Shown here: piece by piece, positions 24,901 to 35,300 of the stretch
Layout of the letters: each line of letters starts with the position of its first letter
Numbering within the stretch: the first letter of the stretch is position 1
Assembly (NCBI GenBank): GCA_019918135.1
Contig: WBZZ01004845.1
Location: 1 to 64,000 of the forward strand
Origin: Paulinella micropora
Lineage: Eukaryota > Cercozoa > Imbricatea > Euglyphida > Paulinellidae
DNA length: 64,000 nucleotides
Direction: 5' to 3'
Notes under the pieces: model-generated
The model's database searches: none
What the model saw: only the letters and a program-made list of their open reading frames with translations
Told to the model about the DNA's origin: nothing
Translations under genes and position numbers: made by a program

Positions 24901-27108
24901 GAGGGAGGCGGACTTCTTGGCCCGAGTTGCCTTCCGAATTTGCTTGCGGAGCCGTAGCCAATTCAGACGGGCTTCCGCATTCGATTCATCCCTCCTGTAT
25001 GCTGAGTAGGCCTCCCGGCGCTGCTGAATGAGCTCCTTTAGCTCCCCGTCGAACCAATTGTTGGTGAAACGGGGTCGTATACATCTGGAGCCAAGGACCC
25101 GGTGCGCCGCCATTCGGAAGGACTGCGCCACTCGCTCGGTGACGTCATCTACCACCCGTTGGCTGTCGGCACCACCCGATAGGTCAAGCTCAGGCAGCTG
25201 ATGCACTCCAAGCTTCTGTAGGCAATGCTGGAATACGTCATCGAACTTGTCGCGTAGATAATCCAGCGCTTGCTTCGCAGCGTGATCATTACCCGAGACA
25301 CCAGCACCAATAAGCTTATCAACACGAAAGGACCTGTAAGGTTTCGCAGCCCGCTTTGGCCGGCGCTGGCCGCTCCACGTCAGTTCGGCCCATACTGCCT
25401 TGTGGTCCGTATCAAGATCATCTTCGCATACTCCGAACTTTGCTCCAGATGCCAAGCCAGGCGACGCGCAGATGTAATCGAGGAGGTGCTTGCCTGTGCC
25501 CATGCCGCGCTGCTCACGCCGGGACCACCAGTAGGACCCTTCCACTGGGCACGAGAAGCCGCTCAGATTTCGCAGGCCCGTAGCGACGAGGACAGCCGCG
25601 AGTCTCTTGCCGTTCTCCGAACGTACCGGTGCTCCCTTATCATCGACCTCCCCGTGTTGACCGACGATGCCCTCCTCTTTTCGGCTGCATGCCGGCCCGA
25701 GCTTCGCGTTGGCATCCGCCACCGTGACCACAAGACCTTTGGCTCCAAAAAAAGCTATAGCTGCCTGCCAGGCCGCATACGCCTCTGACGACTCTTCTTC
25801 CTGCGTTTCCTGGGGAAAGTAGCCGTTGCCCACATAGATATCCTGAGCGCCGGTAACACCCGAGGCGATACGCAGCCACACTTGCTGCCGGTGGTCGACG
25901 GGGGCTGACACCAGGTTGCAATACGGACCAAGGAAGTTAGCCACCGCGAATAGAACCCCACCCTTGCAGCGATTTTTCTCGCTGACCTCCGCAGGTTTTC
26001 CAAAAATCCGGAATCCATCCAGGCTGCATTTGGAAAGTTGCTTCTTGCCCATGCGGTGCTCCTGAGCCCCGATGACTAGCCAGCCCTCGTGCTTGTAGAA
26101 TGATGCCCATTCCGCCGTGCCTACGTTGTCGTATCCCGTTTTACCCTGCCAGTTGTGACTCGCGACGAGTAGCTTGAAGCCGGTATCGAACTGCTTGGAG
26201 CGGTGCTTCTTGGCTCGTTTCCGGACCCGACGGCCGCGCTTGGCTTCCGCCCTCGTGCTGCCCCCCTCTGCAGGTGCTTGCGCAGGTTGGTCCCCCACTG
26301 CACTGGCCGCCGAATGCAGGGGCACCACATGCATATCAGCACACTCAGACACGCACTTAGGTGCATCGGCAGCCAATTCCGAAGACACCACCTGCACATC
26401 ATCGACACATTCTTCATGCAGAGGCAAGACGCGATATCCCGTCGCAGCTTCCTCCTTCCGGACCGCCGCTTCCCCACGCAGATGGATGCGAATAAGCCTT
26501 CGGACACGTTCCCTGTCCCTGAACCTGCGCCCAAGGGCCACATTGACCCCTCTGCCGAAGAATTTGAGATGTTTGAGTTGCTGCAACGCCGTCTGCCTGC
26601 TGTCATCGTCCTCGTAGACCAGCTCCAGGTGACGAGACATTCGCTGGCCTTGCCACTCCATTACCGGGACCACCAGACCAAGACCGCTCATTTTGGAGGC
26701 GATCTCCTGTAGATTGGCGCGTTCTGAGAGCCCCCAGACAATCAGATTACGCCCGTCCTTGTCGTACCGATCTACCCGCCGGTACCGTCGAGGCGGCGGT
26801 GCCATCTGCCATATAGCGCCGCTCGCCTTATGTTGAAGCGCCGACCCGTGTGCCAGGTTTGGGGAGGAAGGATGAGGCGCAGCTAAGATAGCCTCTCCAC
26901 GTGGTTCAGGAATTCCGTCATATACGCGAGCCCTCATCCTCCCATCCTGGGACATCGGGCCAGAGCCCGTCGAAGAGGCATTCCCACGGGGATTGTCCAG
27001 GTCTTCGGCGATTCTACCTTGTCCCATAAGGGCCACAGTGGTAGCTCCGTGCTTCGCGTATTTGTAATCCATTGAGAGTAGTAGACGGCCAATGTCGCTG
27101 GCCATCAC
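21997..27108 (-). CDS. LINE polyprotein: RRM-like, APE endonuclease, reverse transcriptase, CCHC
   Basis: An intact 1703-residue ORF ending in TAG. Residues about 118-200 resemble the RRM-like part of LINE ORF1 proteins (NLIVWGLSE and RFRDRERVRRLI). Residues about 312-575 are an exonuclease-endonuclease-phosphatase domain: ASHNWQG, AQE350, GNGYFPQ, ADAN (D464, N466), DYICAS (D544) and DTDHKAV (H569). RT spans about 880-1160 with PKGGDPTDPDNWRDISI, GFRPGRRTTDQ, VLFVDLRKAF (D1011), GVQQGSPLSPTLF and LLYADD (1109-1113). A CCHC finger follows (C1445, C1448, H1458, C1463). The product would nick DNA and prime its own reverse transcription. An ORF1-like domain in the same polypeptide is unusual. 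The intact frame suggests recent activity. Confidence 0.9.
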   Translation of the reverse strand: MMASDIGRLLLSMDYKYAKHGATTVALMGQGRIAEDLDNPRGNASSTGSGPMSQDGRMRARVYDGIPEPRGEAILAAPHPSSPNLAHGSALQHKASGAIWQMAPPPRRYRRVDRYDKDGRNLIVWGLSERANLQEIASKMSGLGLVVPVMEWQGQRMSRHLELVYEDDDSRQTALQQLKHLKFFGRGVNVALGRRFRDRERVRRLIRIHLRGEAAVRKEEAATGYRVLPLHEECVDDVQVVSSELAADAPKCVSECADMHVVPLHSAASAVGDQPAQAPAEGGSTRAEAKRGRRVRKRAKKHRSKQFDTGFKLLVASHNWQGKTGYDNVGTAEWASFYKHEGWLVIGAQEHRMGKKQLSKCSLDGFRIFGKPAEVSEKNRCKGGVLFAVANFLGPYCNLVSAPVDHRQQVWLRIASGVTGAQDIYVGNGYFPQETQEEESSEAYAAWQAAIAFFGAKGLVVTVADANAKLGPACSRKEEGIVGQHGEVDDKGAPVRSENGKRLAAVLVATGLRNLSGFSCPVEGSYWWSRREQRGMGTGKHLLDYICASPGLASGAKFGVCEDDLDTDHKAVWAELTWSGQRRPKRAAKPYRSFRVDKLIGAGVSGNDHAAKQALDYLRDKFDDVFQHCLQKLGVHQLPELDLSGGADSQRVVDDVTERVAQSFRMAAHRVLGSRCIRPRFTNNWFDGELKELIQQRREAYSAYRRDESNAEARLNWLRLRKQIRKATRAKKSASLKQVQEEAVKCQREQSSKRFWLLAKRLGGARRTKVSAPVQREDGSLACTLPEKVARWEEFRKNSVKPRENPASAAVVVECCAEAGSLEWEEAEAKRQFHWNDRFRDEVARAMKEHEVGEDTCEELDKPFTQEEVLARQRALNNHKACGEDKVKNEMLKYGGAYINGYLTQYFNWIREAERTPKAWGKGIIVNIPKGGDPTDPDNWRDISIISCLGKLYLSLLATRLTLFVDGPDKLRPEQGGFRPGRRTTDQVFTLWQRLKGRQQQKRESYVLFVDLRKAFPSVWRDGLFERLWKLGVRGKFWRTLRRCYEQTSSQVLVDGALTPEVLEGVGVQQGSPLSPTLFNVFMDELCDRLASALKITDVKRLNDIKALLYADDVALIAHSRTELQKMVNVVAKFAEDYRLEVNLKPGKTEIMPIYTSSKAKRPSIRERGEPVVWFRGQKLCVTSQYKYLGVVITDDLKWKEQALRATRVTEVATAGWCSLWCAGEIQARYRLMCWNQLVGAKLKYAFDVWRAPVSQLTKLEAAMLRPMRMILGISPKTSKWITLFLARSLSAERLRRAAQLKFYGRLRVLPEKRFPVIASQVKSDWTAEAEGAIRDSMDLQQGLQELLNSSEKDLEGWFLTVDKWALQQDVKMVQQLMWDKREAGSDLTDGLRVILRLVFGTKEFPRWVALDDAHYNLLRRRLLSCNNRLRLYRSKLVSGMSPRCFCCHDDVNESLAHFLWDCPMHEGRRKQLLLSMQRLGGMAVGGAEGDGGSEEGGEVVGGEVVVEDVLLGREREGSVRQGWDDMSPVDQSRLFCKFFQGKSRFRSNFRLAALLGVTALRPPPKLDVLFGSYVSECWSAREGKREELGVEDGGEEVIDLTEVPSASVPPSPPSDVDVARRGRPRRVDVLARERGSGAQRSVSEFFSSANTLASSSSCTSQPQSAPAVAVAAMSVWCSDNALGSADPGDPMEAHVQDLDLML

Positions 27109-28096
27109 CGCCGCGCCTCTTTACGCCGAGGAAAGCGCCCGTCCATGCAAATAGCATCGGCGGTATCTGCAACACACACTACACGCATTTCCGCCGGTGT
27201 CACTGGACGCTGCCGCGTCGCTTCGTGCCCTTCGGTGCCCGCCAGCACCCCCCAGCGTCGCCAGAACCTGCCTCACGCACTACACACACTCTCCATCGCA
27301 TCGCCAACGCCTCTACTCTCATGCCTTATGGACTTTCAGCTGCTCCTAACAATACACATCATGAGGTACGGGTGTCCCCGAGTGGAGCCAGATCGGACGG
27401 CGTGCCGCTGAAACTCCTTCCCCCACGTGGGTATAGAAGGCGCGAACCTAGCGGTACCTATAGGGTCTTACAGACAAGTATAGTAATCCCAGCCGAAGCT
27501 GCTCAGTTAGAAATGCAACGGTGGAGGGTGTGAATGCATGGGGCAAGGCACGGCAACGCAGCAAGGCACTGGCAGGCATTGGGACCGACTGAAGCCCCTC
27601 TCCAACGTGCGCTCATCATGTGTTCCAGTTAGGCAAGCCCGAAGAAGCGAAGATAGGGAGGAGACAAAACCCAGATAGGATGAAGATAGGATGAACATGA
27701 AGCCGAAATGGAGCCGAGTTGGAACAGGTCAACTCGGCCCCATCTCGGTTCAATTTGAATCCTATCTTCAACCCATCTCGGTACTGTTTCCTCCGAATGC
27801 TCACCTCAACAAGATCACCAAACCGGAACTGGAAGCCCCCAGGCATTTACTCGGCAGGAAATTCGGCGAAAATGGGCTAACCAGGAAACCAGACCCAAAC
27901 CAACAGCCAAGAAAAACGAGCCAACCAACAATCCAACAGACAACCCCACAACCTGCCTGGCCGAACCCCTACCGAGTAAATGCCCAGTTGAGAGTTGCGC
28001 ATATCCCGGTGACCGCCCTCCCCAAGCGGTCACCTTCGTGGGGAGAGGCCCAACCACCTCCTCTTCCCATGGAGTGCCATCTTGTGCACCCCTCCA

Positions 28097-28097
<1 letters not shown>
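27109..28097 (-). other. LINE copy 1 5' untranslated region
   Basis: About 990 bases upstream of the ATG, GC-rich near the ORF, with no intact gene on either strand. It matches 37418-38406 apart from single-base changes and small indels. Confidence 0.6.
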
Positions 28098-28136
<39 letters not shown>

Positions 28137-28137
<1 letters not shown>

Positions 28138-28401
28138 GTGCTTCTCTGTCAATGGCTGATGCATTTCTGCACATGCCTCCATCGTCTCACCCGTGAGGGG
28201 AGTACGAAGAATTGACGATAAGCTCTAATGACACCCCCGCAATGGCAGTTCCAACACTTCCAGACGGGCCGGTATGTTCAATGAAAATACTGGTCCAGAC
28301 GGATCGGTATGTTCAATGAAAATACTGGTGGCACCGACGGGAATCGAACTGGTGACAGGGCCCAGATGGTAGAACTTGACCACTGGGCTATCACGGTGTC
28401 C
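28137..28401 (-). repeat. tRNA-derived SINE-like repeat C, copy 4
   Basis: Same family, with A-box TAGCCCAGTGG and B-box GTTCGATTCC on the minus strand. It lies between AAT arrays, directly upstream of the piggyBac element. Confidence 0.7.
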
Positions 28402-28403
28402 AA

Positions 28404-28437
<34 letters not shown>

Positions 28438-28687
28438 TTTAAGTGCATGTGCATGGTTGCCATGTGGTAACCGGATTTCAAATACTTCAAAAGAAGAAAA
28501 TAATAATAAAATCGTGAAATTTATTAATAATACAGCTATTTCTTTCATTTTCAAGTATTAAAATAAAATAAAATTTATTACAAAAGTTTTTAGTGCCCAA
28601 TGTCTTTTGTCTGCCGCCCCCCCTTTGAAGATGATTTTCAGCTGAGTTGCCACCTGGCAACCACAAGGTCATTAAGAGTCAGATTGA

Positions 28688-30278
28688 TTAATACGACGGC
28701 GTTTTACATTTTTTTGAGGGATTCCGTGCTGTTTGTGCCACGAGTGTCATGTTCGCCCGCCCCCCCCCCCCCCCACACACACACACACACACACAGCGGC
28801 ACATCTGGCCCACAGGTAGCACAAAAAACATAGTGTAAGATACCTTCTTCTCTGAAAAGGCATGCAGACAAACGACACATTTACGTCTTTTTGACCTCTC
28901 CAAACCTTCGTTATAGTTGTGCCCTAGCTCCCTTTTCTTTCTCATTTTGTCGGCCATGGGTACCTGTGGGTATTTGAGGAGTTGCATGCATGGGGCAAAG
29001 CTATCCTGCATGTTAGGCTGGCTGGGGGCAAGCTGTGCGAGGGCAGGGATAGAATTACCCTCATTACCATGCAAAATGAGGGAGTCTGCAAGCAAAAGTT
29101 TGAAATACCCAGGCCTGGTAGTTCCTTTTGAGGCTACATACTTGGACAAAACAGACTGACTAAAAAAAATAAAATGTTTGTAGGCATTCGTGATAATGAA
29201 ATCAAGCAAAATCATGAAATCTGCCCTCTTCCAATCCTGCATTCCAAGGGTGAAATTTAGGGAAGAGGACCCGTGGCGCACGGCATTGAATACATCAACT
29301 GCATTAAAAGCTGAATAATAAAGGGCCACAGCCTCACAGCGCGGAACCCGAGGATCATTGACACTAAAACGGGCCTCTCTGGGTTTGCCAGGCAAAGTTG
29401 TGGAGCAAGTTGCGATAATTTGCTGCTGGTTGTGATCGTTTTGATTGATTGCAAGCAGCTCCACCCCCTCATGCATGCATGTGGCTAAAGCTAAATCGCC
29501 TTTCTCAGGACCCCTCTGACTCCACAAAAGCATTTTGGGAAACCCTGAATGCGCAGTCTTCACCTGGCCTACAAAATCTAACCCCCTCTTCTTCACTTCA
29601 GTAGCTGTCTTAACAGAAGCAAACCACGAATCACCAACAACAATTCGACCACTCCCCCACCATGGTTTTGTTAGGCGCAAAGTAGTAGCAGTAGTGACCC
29701 CAAACTCATCTACTAATTCTTTTAGCCTATCCCTATCCCTACCCTCCACACATTCCATTCCTATGCATATGCCTGTTTCAACATCACACACGGTATGATA
29801 TTCTCTGCCAACAGGAATAGGCTTGCGGGGGACAACCATTTGGCCTGGCATACCCACCCCCGTAAATTGACCCATACTCTCATCTACCACGAGAATGTTG
29901 CCCGGGACTATGGCTTTACTTGCTGTGGCATCCACGGCCTGCATGAATGAACGAACTGGCAAAAAAGGGTCCTCTTCATTTGCAGGGGGGCCTAGCCTCA
30001 AATTTTTCAAGATAGCATCGATCCGATTGCACCCCATTATGTTACCAAATCCATCCCCCGGAAGCCCGTCTGCACCGTGTCCTGATGTGAGGGCCCAGTG
30101 TGCACGCCTACGACCTCGGTCCGCCAGAGAGATTTTGATAAGGAGCCCAATGAAGACTAAAAACTCCTGAAAGGTGAGGGCCTGCCGCAGACAGGGTTCT
30201 CGCTCCTTCTCCAGCTCCTCGTTAGTCAGGCGAACGATGGTATGAACTGCTTCATGCGGCAAGAAGTGAGGAAAGTGC
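28688..30278 (-). CDS. piggyBac transposase, catalytic exon
   Basis: The frame is open to 30352, and I place the splice acceptor at 30279-30280 (TTCATAG). Numbering from the open frame, the catalytic aspartates are D157 (VVDESMGQFTG), D241 (RIVVGDSWFAS) and D353 (FNAVDVFNAV), followed by LLDFIITNAYKHF, all typical of the DDE domain of piggyBac transposases. The C-terminal cysteine-rich domain starts KCVVCLHAF but loses its pattern after SYTMF. A shift of one base at the T-run there would expose further CxxC and PLC residues. A GT/G-run microsatellite then replaces the end. The domain is therefore probably broken or misread, and activity is doubtful. Confidence 0.8.
28760..28796. repeat. C-run and (CA)n microsatellite
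   Basis: A run of about 17 C followed by about 12 CA units, inside the 3' end of the transposase reading frame. Confidence 0.85.
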
Positions 30279-30435
30279 CTATGAACGAAAGAGGGAAAAA
30301 AAATTGACAGGGGGGTGCAAAAAAAACCTGAAATTGTATTGTAATGGGACATACGAAAAAGAGAGAAAACAAGTTAGCAAAAGCAGACAAGAAGTGTGAC
30401 TTTGTAACTATAATTCCCTGAAACGACAACAAATT

Positions 30436-30476
<41 letters not shown>

Positions 30477-30576
30477 AAAAAGAAAACCATTCAAAAAATC
30501 ATGGTGAATGTGAGGTTGACTGGATTTTTTTTTTTTGAAGTGAGAGCACAGAGGGGAGAAGGGTGAAAGAGCTTAC
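30279..30576 (-). other. Probable intron of the piggyBac transposase gene
   Basis: On the minus strand the donor is CAT|GTAAGC at 30576 and the acceptor TTCATAG| at 30279. Joining the exons keeps the frame. The segment contains a 34-base homopolymer (30439-30472) and no coding signal. Confidence 0.5.
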
Positions 30577-31127
30577 ATGCAGGGTCCCGCATCGTGTGCC
30601 AAGGTGGTCTTGGCCTTATGTACAGGGCGACCAGCTCCCCAATCCACCACATGTGGACCCACGTTCCACTTCATATCATTGGCCAATAGTTTGGGCGTCT
30701 CCCCATCTACTTCTTCTTGTCAATATGGACACGTTTTGTACGAGGGAAGGTTTTCTTCTTCACCTCCCTCTTCCTCAGCACTGTCTTCGTCTTCCTGGGG
30801 AACAGCATCTTTCACTTCGGGTTGAGGGTTTGGGGGTTCCTCCTCCTCCTCATCTGAAACCTCACCTTTGACCTCTTCTCCCGCAGCATTGACGAAATGC
30901 AGGTCTGACCCGGCATGGTCGGGCTGGGGTCGCAAAAGCTTGGAAAAGAAGAAATAGTCCTGCTTGTCAAAGTGGAGGGTATCAAGTGTTTTTTTGTGCT
31001 TGGTTTCTTTTTCCTTCAAAACACCCAAATCACTGATGTCCTTGTAGAGAGGATCGCCAAATTTTTTGCGTGCCCAAGCCTTTCCCAGCTTCTCTACAGC
31101 CACGGATAGGGGGTCATCCACCTCCAT
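30577..31127 (-). pseudogene. piggyBac transposase, N-terminal exon with one TGA
   Basis: ATG at 31127. The exon encodes a charged region with a long acidic stretch (EEEEE and EDEDSAEEEGGEEE), as in the N-terminal parts of piggyBac transposases. The same frame continues past a single TGA at 30720-30722 to a good splice donor at 30576. Downstream of the stop the sequence (VDGETPKLLANDMKW, then VVDWGAG) looks coding. The TGA is either a nonsense mutation or an error. Confidence 0.5.
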
Positions 31128-31408
31128 GTTTCTGCTAAAAAATCATTTTGTGGCACGTTCACGTGGAAAAAGTGCACTATGAGGGCACCCGTCTATAAAA
31201 AATAATAATAACTTCAACTCAAAGATTTTTCCTAAAATTTTCACACTCGCTTCCCGTACACTTTTGCTTCAAGGTTTTTGACTTAATTCAATAAAAACAG
31301 CTCCGGTTCAAGCGATAGAATTTTTTGAAAACTGGCTTTTGAAACGCGGTTGCCCTATGGCAATTTTTGTTGCCATATGGCAACCCCATGCACTTAAACA
31401 TTATTAAT

Positions 31409-31813
<405 letters not shown>

Positions 31814-31815
31814 AA

Positions 31816-31893
<78 letters not shown>

Positions 31894-31894
<1 letters not shown>

Positions 31895-32161
31895 GTGCTT
31901 CTCTGTCAATGGCTTATGCAAATCTGCACATGCGCCTCCATCGTCTCACCCGTGAGGGGAGTACGAAGAATTGACGATAGGCTCTAATGACACCCCCGCA
32001 AGGGCAGTTCCAACACTTCCAGACGGGCCGGTATGTTCAATGAAAATACTGGTCCAGAAATAGACAGTATGTTCAATGAAAATACTGGTGGCACCGACGG
32101 GAATCGAACTGGCGACAGGGCCCAGATGGTAGAACTTGACCACTGGGCTATCACGGTGTCC
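31894..32161 (-). repeat. tRNA-derived SINE-like repeat C, copy 6
   Basis: Same family. It is separated by about 80 bases of AAT from copy 5 and about 130 bases of AAT from LINE copy 2. Confidence 0.7.
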
Positions 32162-32293
<132 letters not shown>

Positions 32294-32305
32294 GGCTTCC
32301 TCAGA

Positions 32306-35300
32306 CTATAGCATCAGATCCAGATCCTGGACATGTGCCTCCATTGGGTCACCGGGGTCAGCCGATCCCAACGCATTGTCAGAACACCAAACAGACATAG
32401 CAGCAACAGCAACAGCAGGGGCAGATGGGGGCTGTGAAGTGCATGAAGAGCTAGATGCGAGGGTGTTAGCTGAAGAGAAGAACTCGGAGACACTACGCTG
32501 CGCTCCCGAACCCCTCTCTCTAGCCAGGACGTCCACACTGCGCGGACGGCCGCGCCGCGCAACATCAACGTCACTTGGGGGAGAGGGTGGGACAGAAGCT
32601 GATGGAACCTCAGTGAGGTCAATCACCTCCTCGCCCCCATCCTCCACCCCAAGCTCCTCCCTTTTACCCTCCCTAGCAGACCAACACTCAGACACATATG
32701 ATCCAAACAACACATCCAACTTTGGAGGGGGACGCAACGCTGTAACCCCTAACAACGCAGCAAGCCTAAAGTTACTGCGGAAGCGCGACTTCCCCTGAAA
32801 AAGCTTACAAAACAATCGTGATTGATCCACAGGCGACATATCATCCCAACCCTGCCGCACAGAGCCCTCCCGCTCCCGCCCAAGCAACACATCCTCCACC
32901 ACAACCTCACCGCCTACGACCTCACCACCCTCCTCACTCCCTCCATCCCCCTCAGCACCCCCCACAGCCATGCCACCGAGCCTCTGCATACTCAGCAACA
33001 GCTGCTTACGTCTCCCCTCATGCATGGGGCAATCCCATAAGAAGTGCGCAAGGGACTCATTGACATCATCATGACAACAGAAGCAGCGAGGGGACATGCC
33101 ACTGACCAACTTGCTGCGGTACAACCGAAGGCGGTTGTTGCAGCTGAGCAACCTTCTCCGAAGCAGATTATAATGCGCATCATCAAGGGCTACCCATCTT
33201 GGGAACTCCTTAGTTCCAAAGACTAGTCTTAGGATGACTCGCAGGCCATCAGTAAGATCGCTGCCTGCCTCTCGCTTGTCCCACATCAGTTGCTGCACCA
33301 TCTTGACGTCCTGCTGAAGGGCCCACTTGTCCACAGTCGAACACCAACCCTCGAGGTCCTTCTCTGAGCTATTTAGGAGCTCCTGAAGCCCTTGTTGTAG
33401 ATCCATTGAGTCCCTGATAGCGCCTTCGGCCTCCGCAGTCCAGTCGGATTTGACTTGAGATGCGATGACAGGAAATCGCTTCTCCGGTAGAACACGCAGC
33501 CGTCCATAGAACTTCAGTTGCGCCGCCCGCCGCAAACGCTCCGCACTCAAAGAGCGCGCCAGAAAGAGTGTAATCCACTTGCTTGTCTTAGGGCTGATGC
33601 CGAGAATCATCCTCATGGGGCGCAGCATTGCTGCCTCCAGCTTGGTGAGCTGCGATACGGGGGCACGCCAGACATCGAAGGCGTACTTCAGCTTGGCCCC
33701 CACAAGTTGATTCCAGCACATGAGACGATACCTAGCTTGTATCTCACCTGCACACCACAAAGAGCACCAACCTGCGGTGGCGACTTCAGTGACACGCGTA
33801 GCCCGCAGGGCCTGCTCCTTCCACTTCAGGTCGTCGGTGATAACCACTCCCAGGTACTTGTACTGACTGGTGACACAAAGATTCTGGCCGCGAAACCACA
33901 CCACGGGCTCACCTCGCTCCCTGATACTTGGTCGTTTCGCCTTGCTCGACGTGTAAATGGGCATGATTTCCGTCTTGCCGGGCTTCAAGTTGACTTCCAG
34001 CCGGTAATCTTCCGCGAACTTGGCCACAACATTGACCATCTTCTGGAGCTCGGTGCGACTGTGAGCGATGAGGGCCACGTCGTCCGCGTATAGAAGTGCC
34101 TTGATGTCGTTCAGCCGCTTCACATCCGTGATCTTGAGGGCACTCGCCAGCCGATCACACAGCTCATCCATAAAGACGTTGAAGAGTGTGGGAGAGAGAG
34201 GGGACCCCTGTTGGACGCCTACACCCTCCAGTACTTCGGGGGTGAGTGCTCCATCAACTAGCACTTGCGACGAAGTCTGCTCGTAGCACCTGCGTAGCGT
34301 GCGCCAGAACTTGCCCCTTACACCCAGCTTCCAGAGCCTCTCAAATAGGCCATCTCTCCAAACAGACGGGAAAGCCTTGCGTAGATCGACGAACAGGACA
34401 TACGACTCCCGCTTCTGCTGCTGACGCCCCTTCAACCTCTGCCAAAGGGTAAAGACCTGATCCGTAGTGCGACGCCCCGGGCGGAAGCCTCCCTGCTCTG
34501 GACGTAGCTTATCCGGGCCATCCACGAAGAGCGTTAGACGAGTAGCTAATAAGGACAGATACAGCTTACCAAGGCAACTAATAATCGAGATATCCCTCCA
34601 GTTGTCAGGATCCGTAGGATCCCCACCCTTGGGGATATTGACGATGATTCCCTTGCCCCAAGCTTTTGGAGTCCTCTCGGCTTCTCGAATCCAGTTGAAG
34701 TACTGCGTTAAGTAGCCATTGATGTAGGCGCCGCCATACTTGAGCATCTCGTTCTTCACTTTGTCCTCGCCACAAGCTTTGTGGTTATTCAGGGCACGTT
34801 GCCTTGCAAGGACCTCCTCTTGCGTGAACGGCTTGTCCAGCTCTTCGCAAGTGTCTTCACCTACTTCGTGCTCCTTCATAGCCCGGGCCACCTCATCTCT
34901 GAAGCGATCGTTCCAGTGGAACTGCCGCTTAGCTTCGGCTTCCTCCCACTCCAGCGAGCCTGCTTCTGCACAGCACTCCACCACAACAGCCGCACTTGCC
35001 GGATTTTCCCGTGGCTTCACCGAATTTTTCCGAAATTCCTCCCACCGAGCGACCTTTTCCGGCAGCGTACACGCCAGTGAGCCATCCTCCCTTTGCACCG
35101 GCGCGGAGACCTTCGTTCTGCGTGCCCCGCCAAGCCGCTTCGCGAGTAGCCAAAAGCGCTTTGAGGATTGCTCGCGTTGACATTTGACCGCTTCTTCCTG
35201 CACTTGCTTGAAGGAGGCGGACTTCTTGGCCCGAGTTGCCTTCCGAATTTGCTTGCGGAGCCGTAGCCAATTCAGACGGGCTTCCGCATTCGATTCATCC

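Larger units (their letters stand above)
21985..28097 (-). mobile_element. Full-length APE-type LINE, copy 1
   Basis: A unit of 6.1 kb repeated at 32294-38406 with about 99% identity. On the minus strand it begins CTGGAGGGGTGCAC, has a 5' region of about 990 bases, one 1703-codon ORF, a 3' region of only about 12 bases ending GAGGAAGCC, and an ATT array. (AAT)n abuts both ends, so insertion into such arrays is likely. No non-AAT target duplication is visible. Confidence 0.85.
28443..31393 (-). mobile_element. piggyBac element with TTAA target duplication
   Basis: TTAA at 28439-28442 and at 31394-31397 flank a 2951-bp unit. Its ends are inverted: GTGCATG at the left and CATGCAC at the right, each next to a GGTTGCC-type palindrome. 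Subterminal palindromes of the type GTTGCC-N4-GGCAAC occur near 28455, 28646, 31349 and 31369 and may be transposase binding sites. Inside is a transposase gene on the minus strand. TTAA duplication is the hallmark of piggyBac. Confidence 0.85.

Noticed and set aside
22067..26712. Many plus-strand frames of 60 to 191 codons opposite the LINE
   Set aside because: They are shadows of the intact 1703-residue ORF on the other strand and recur at the same places in copy 2.
30563..30871. Plus-strand frame opposite piggyBac exon 1
   Set aside because: Antisense to the acidic N-terminal exon; no motif of its own.
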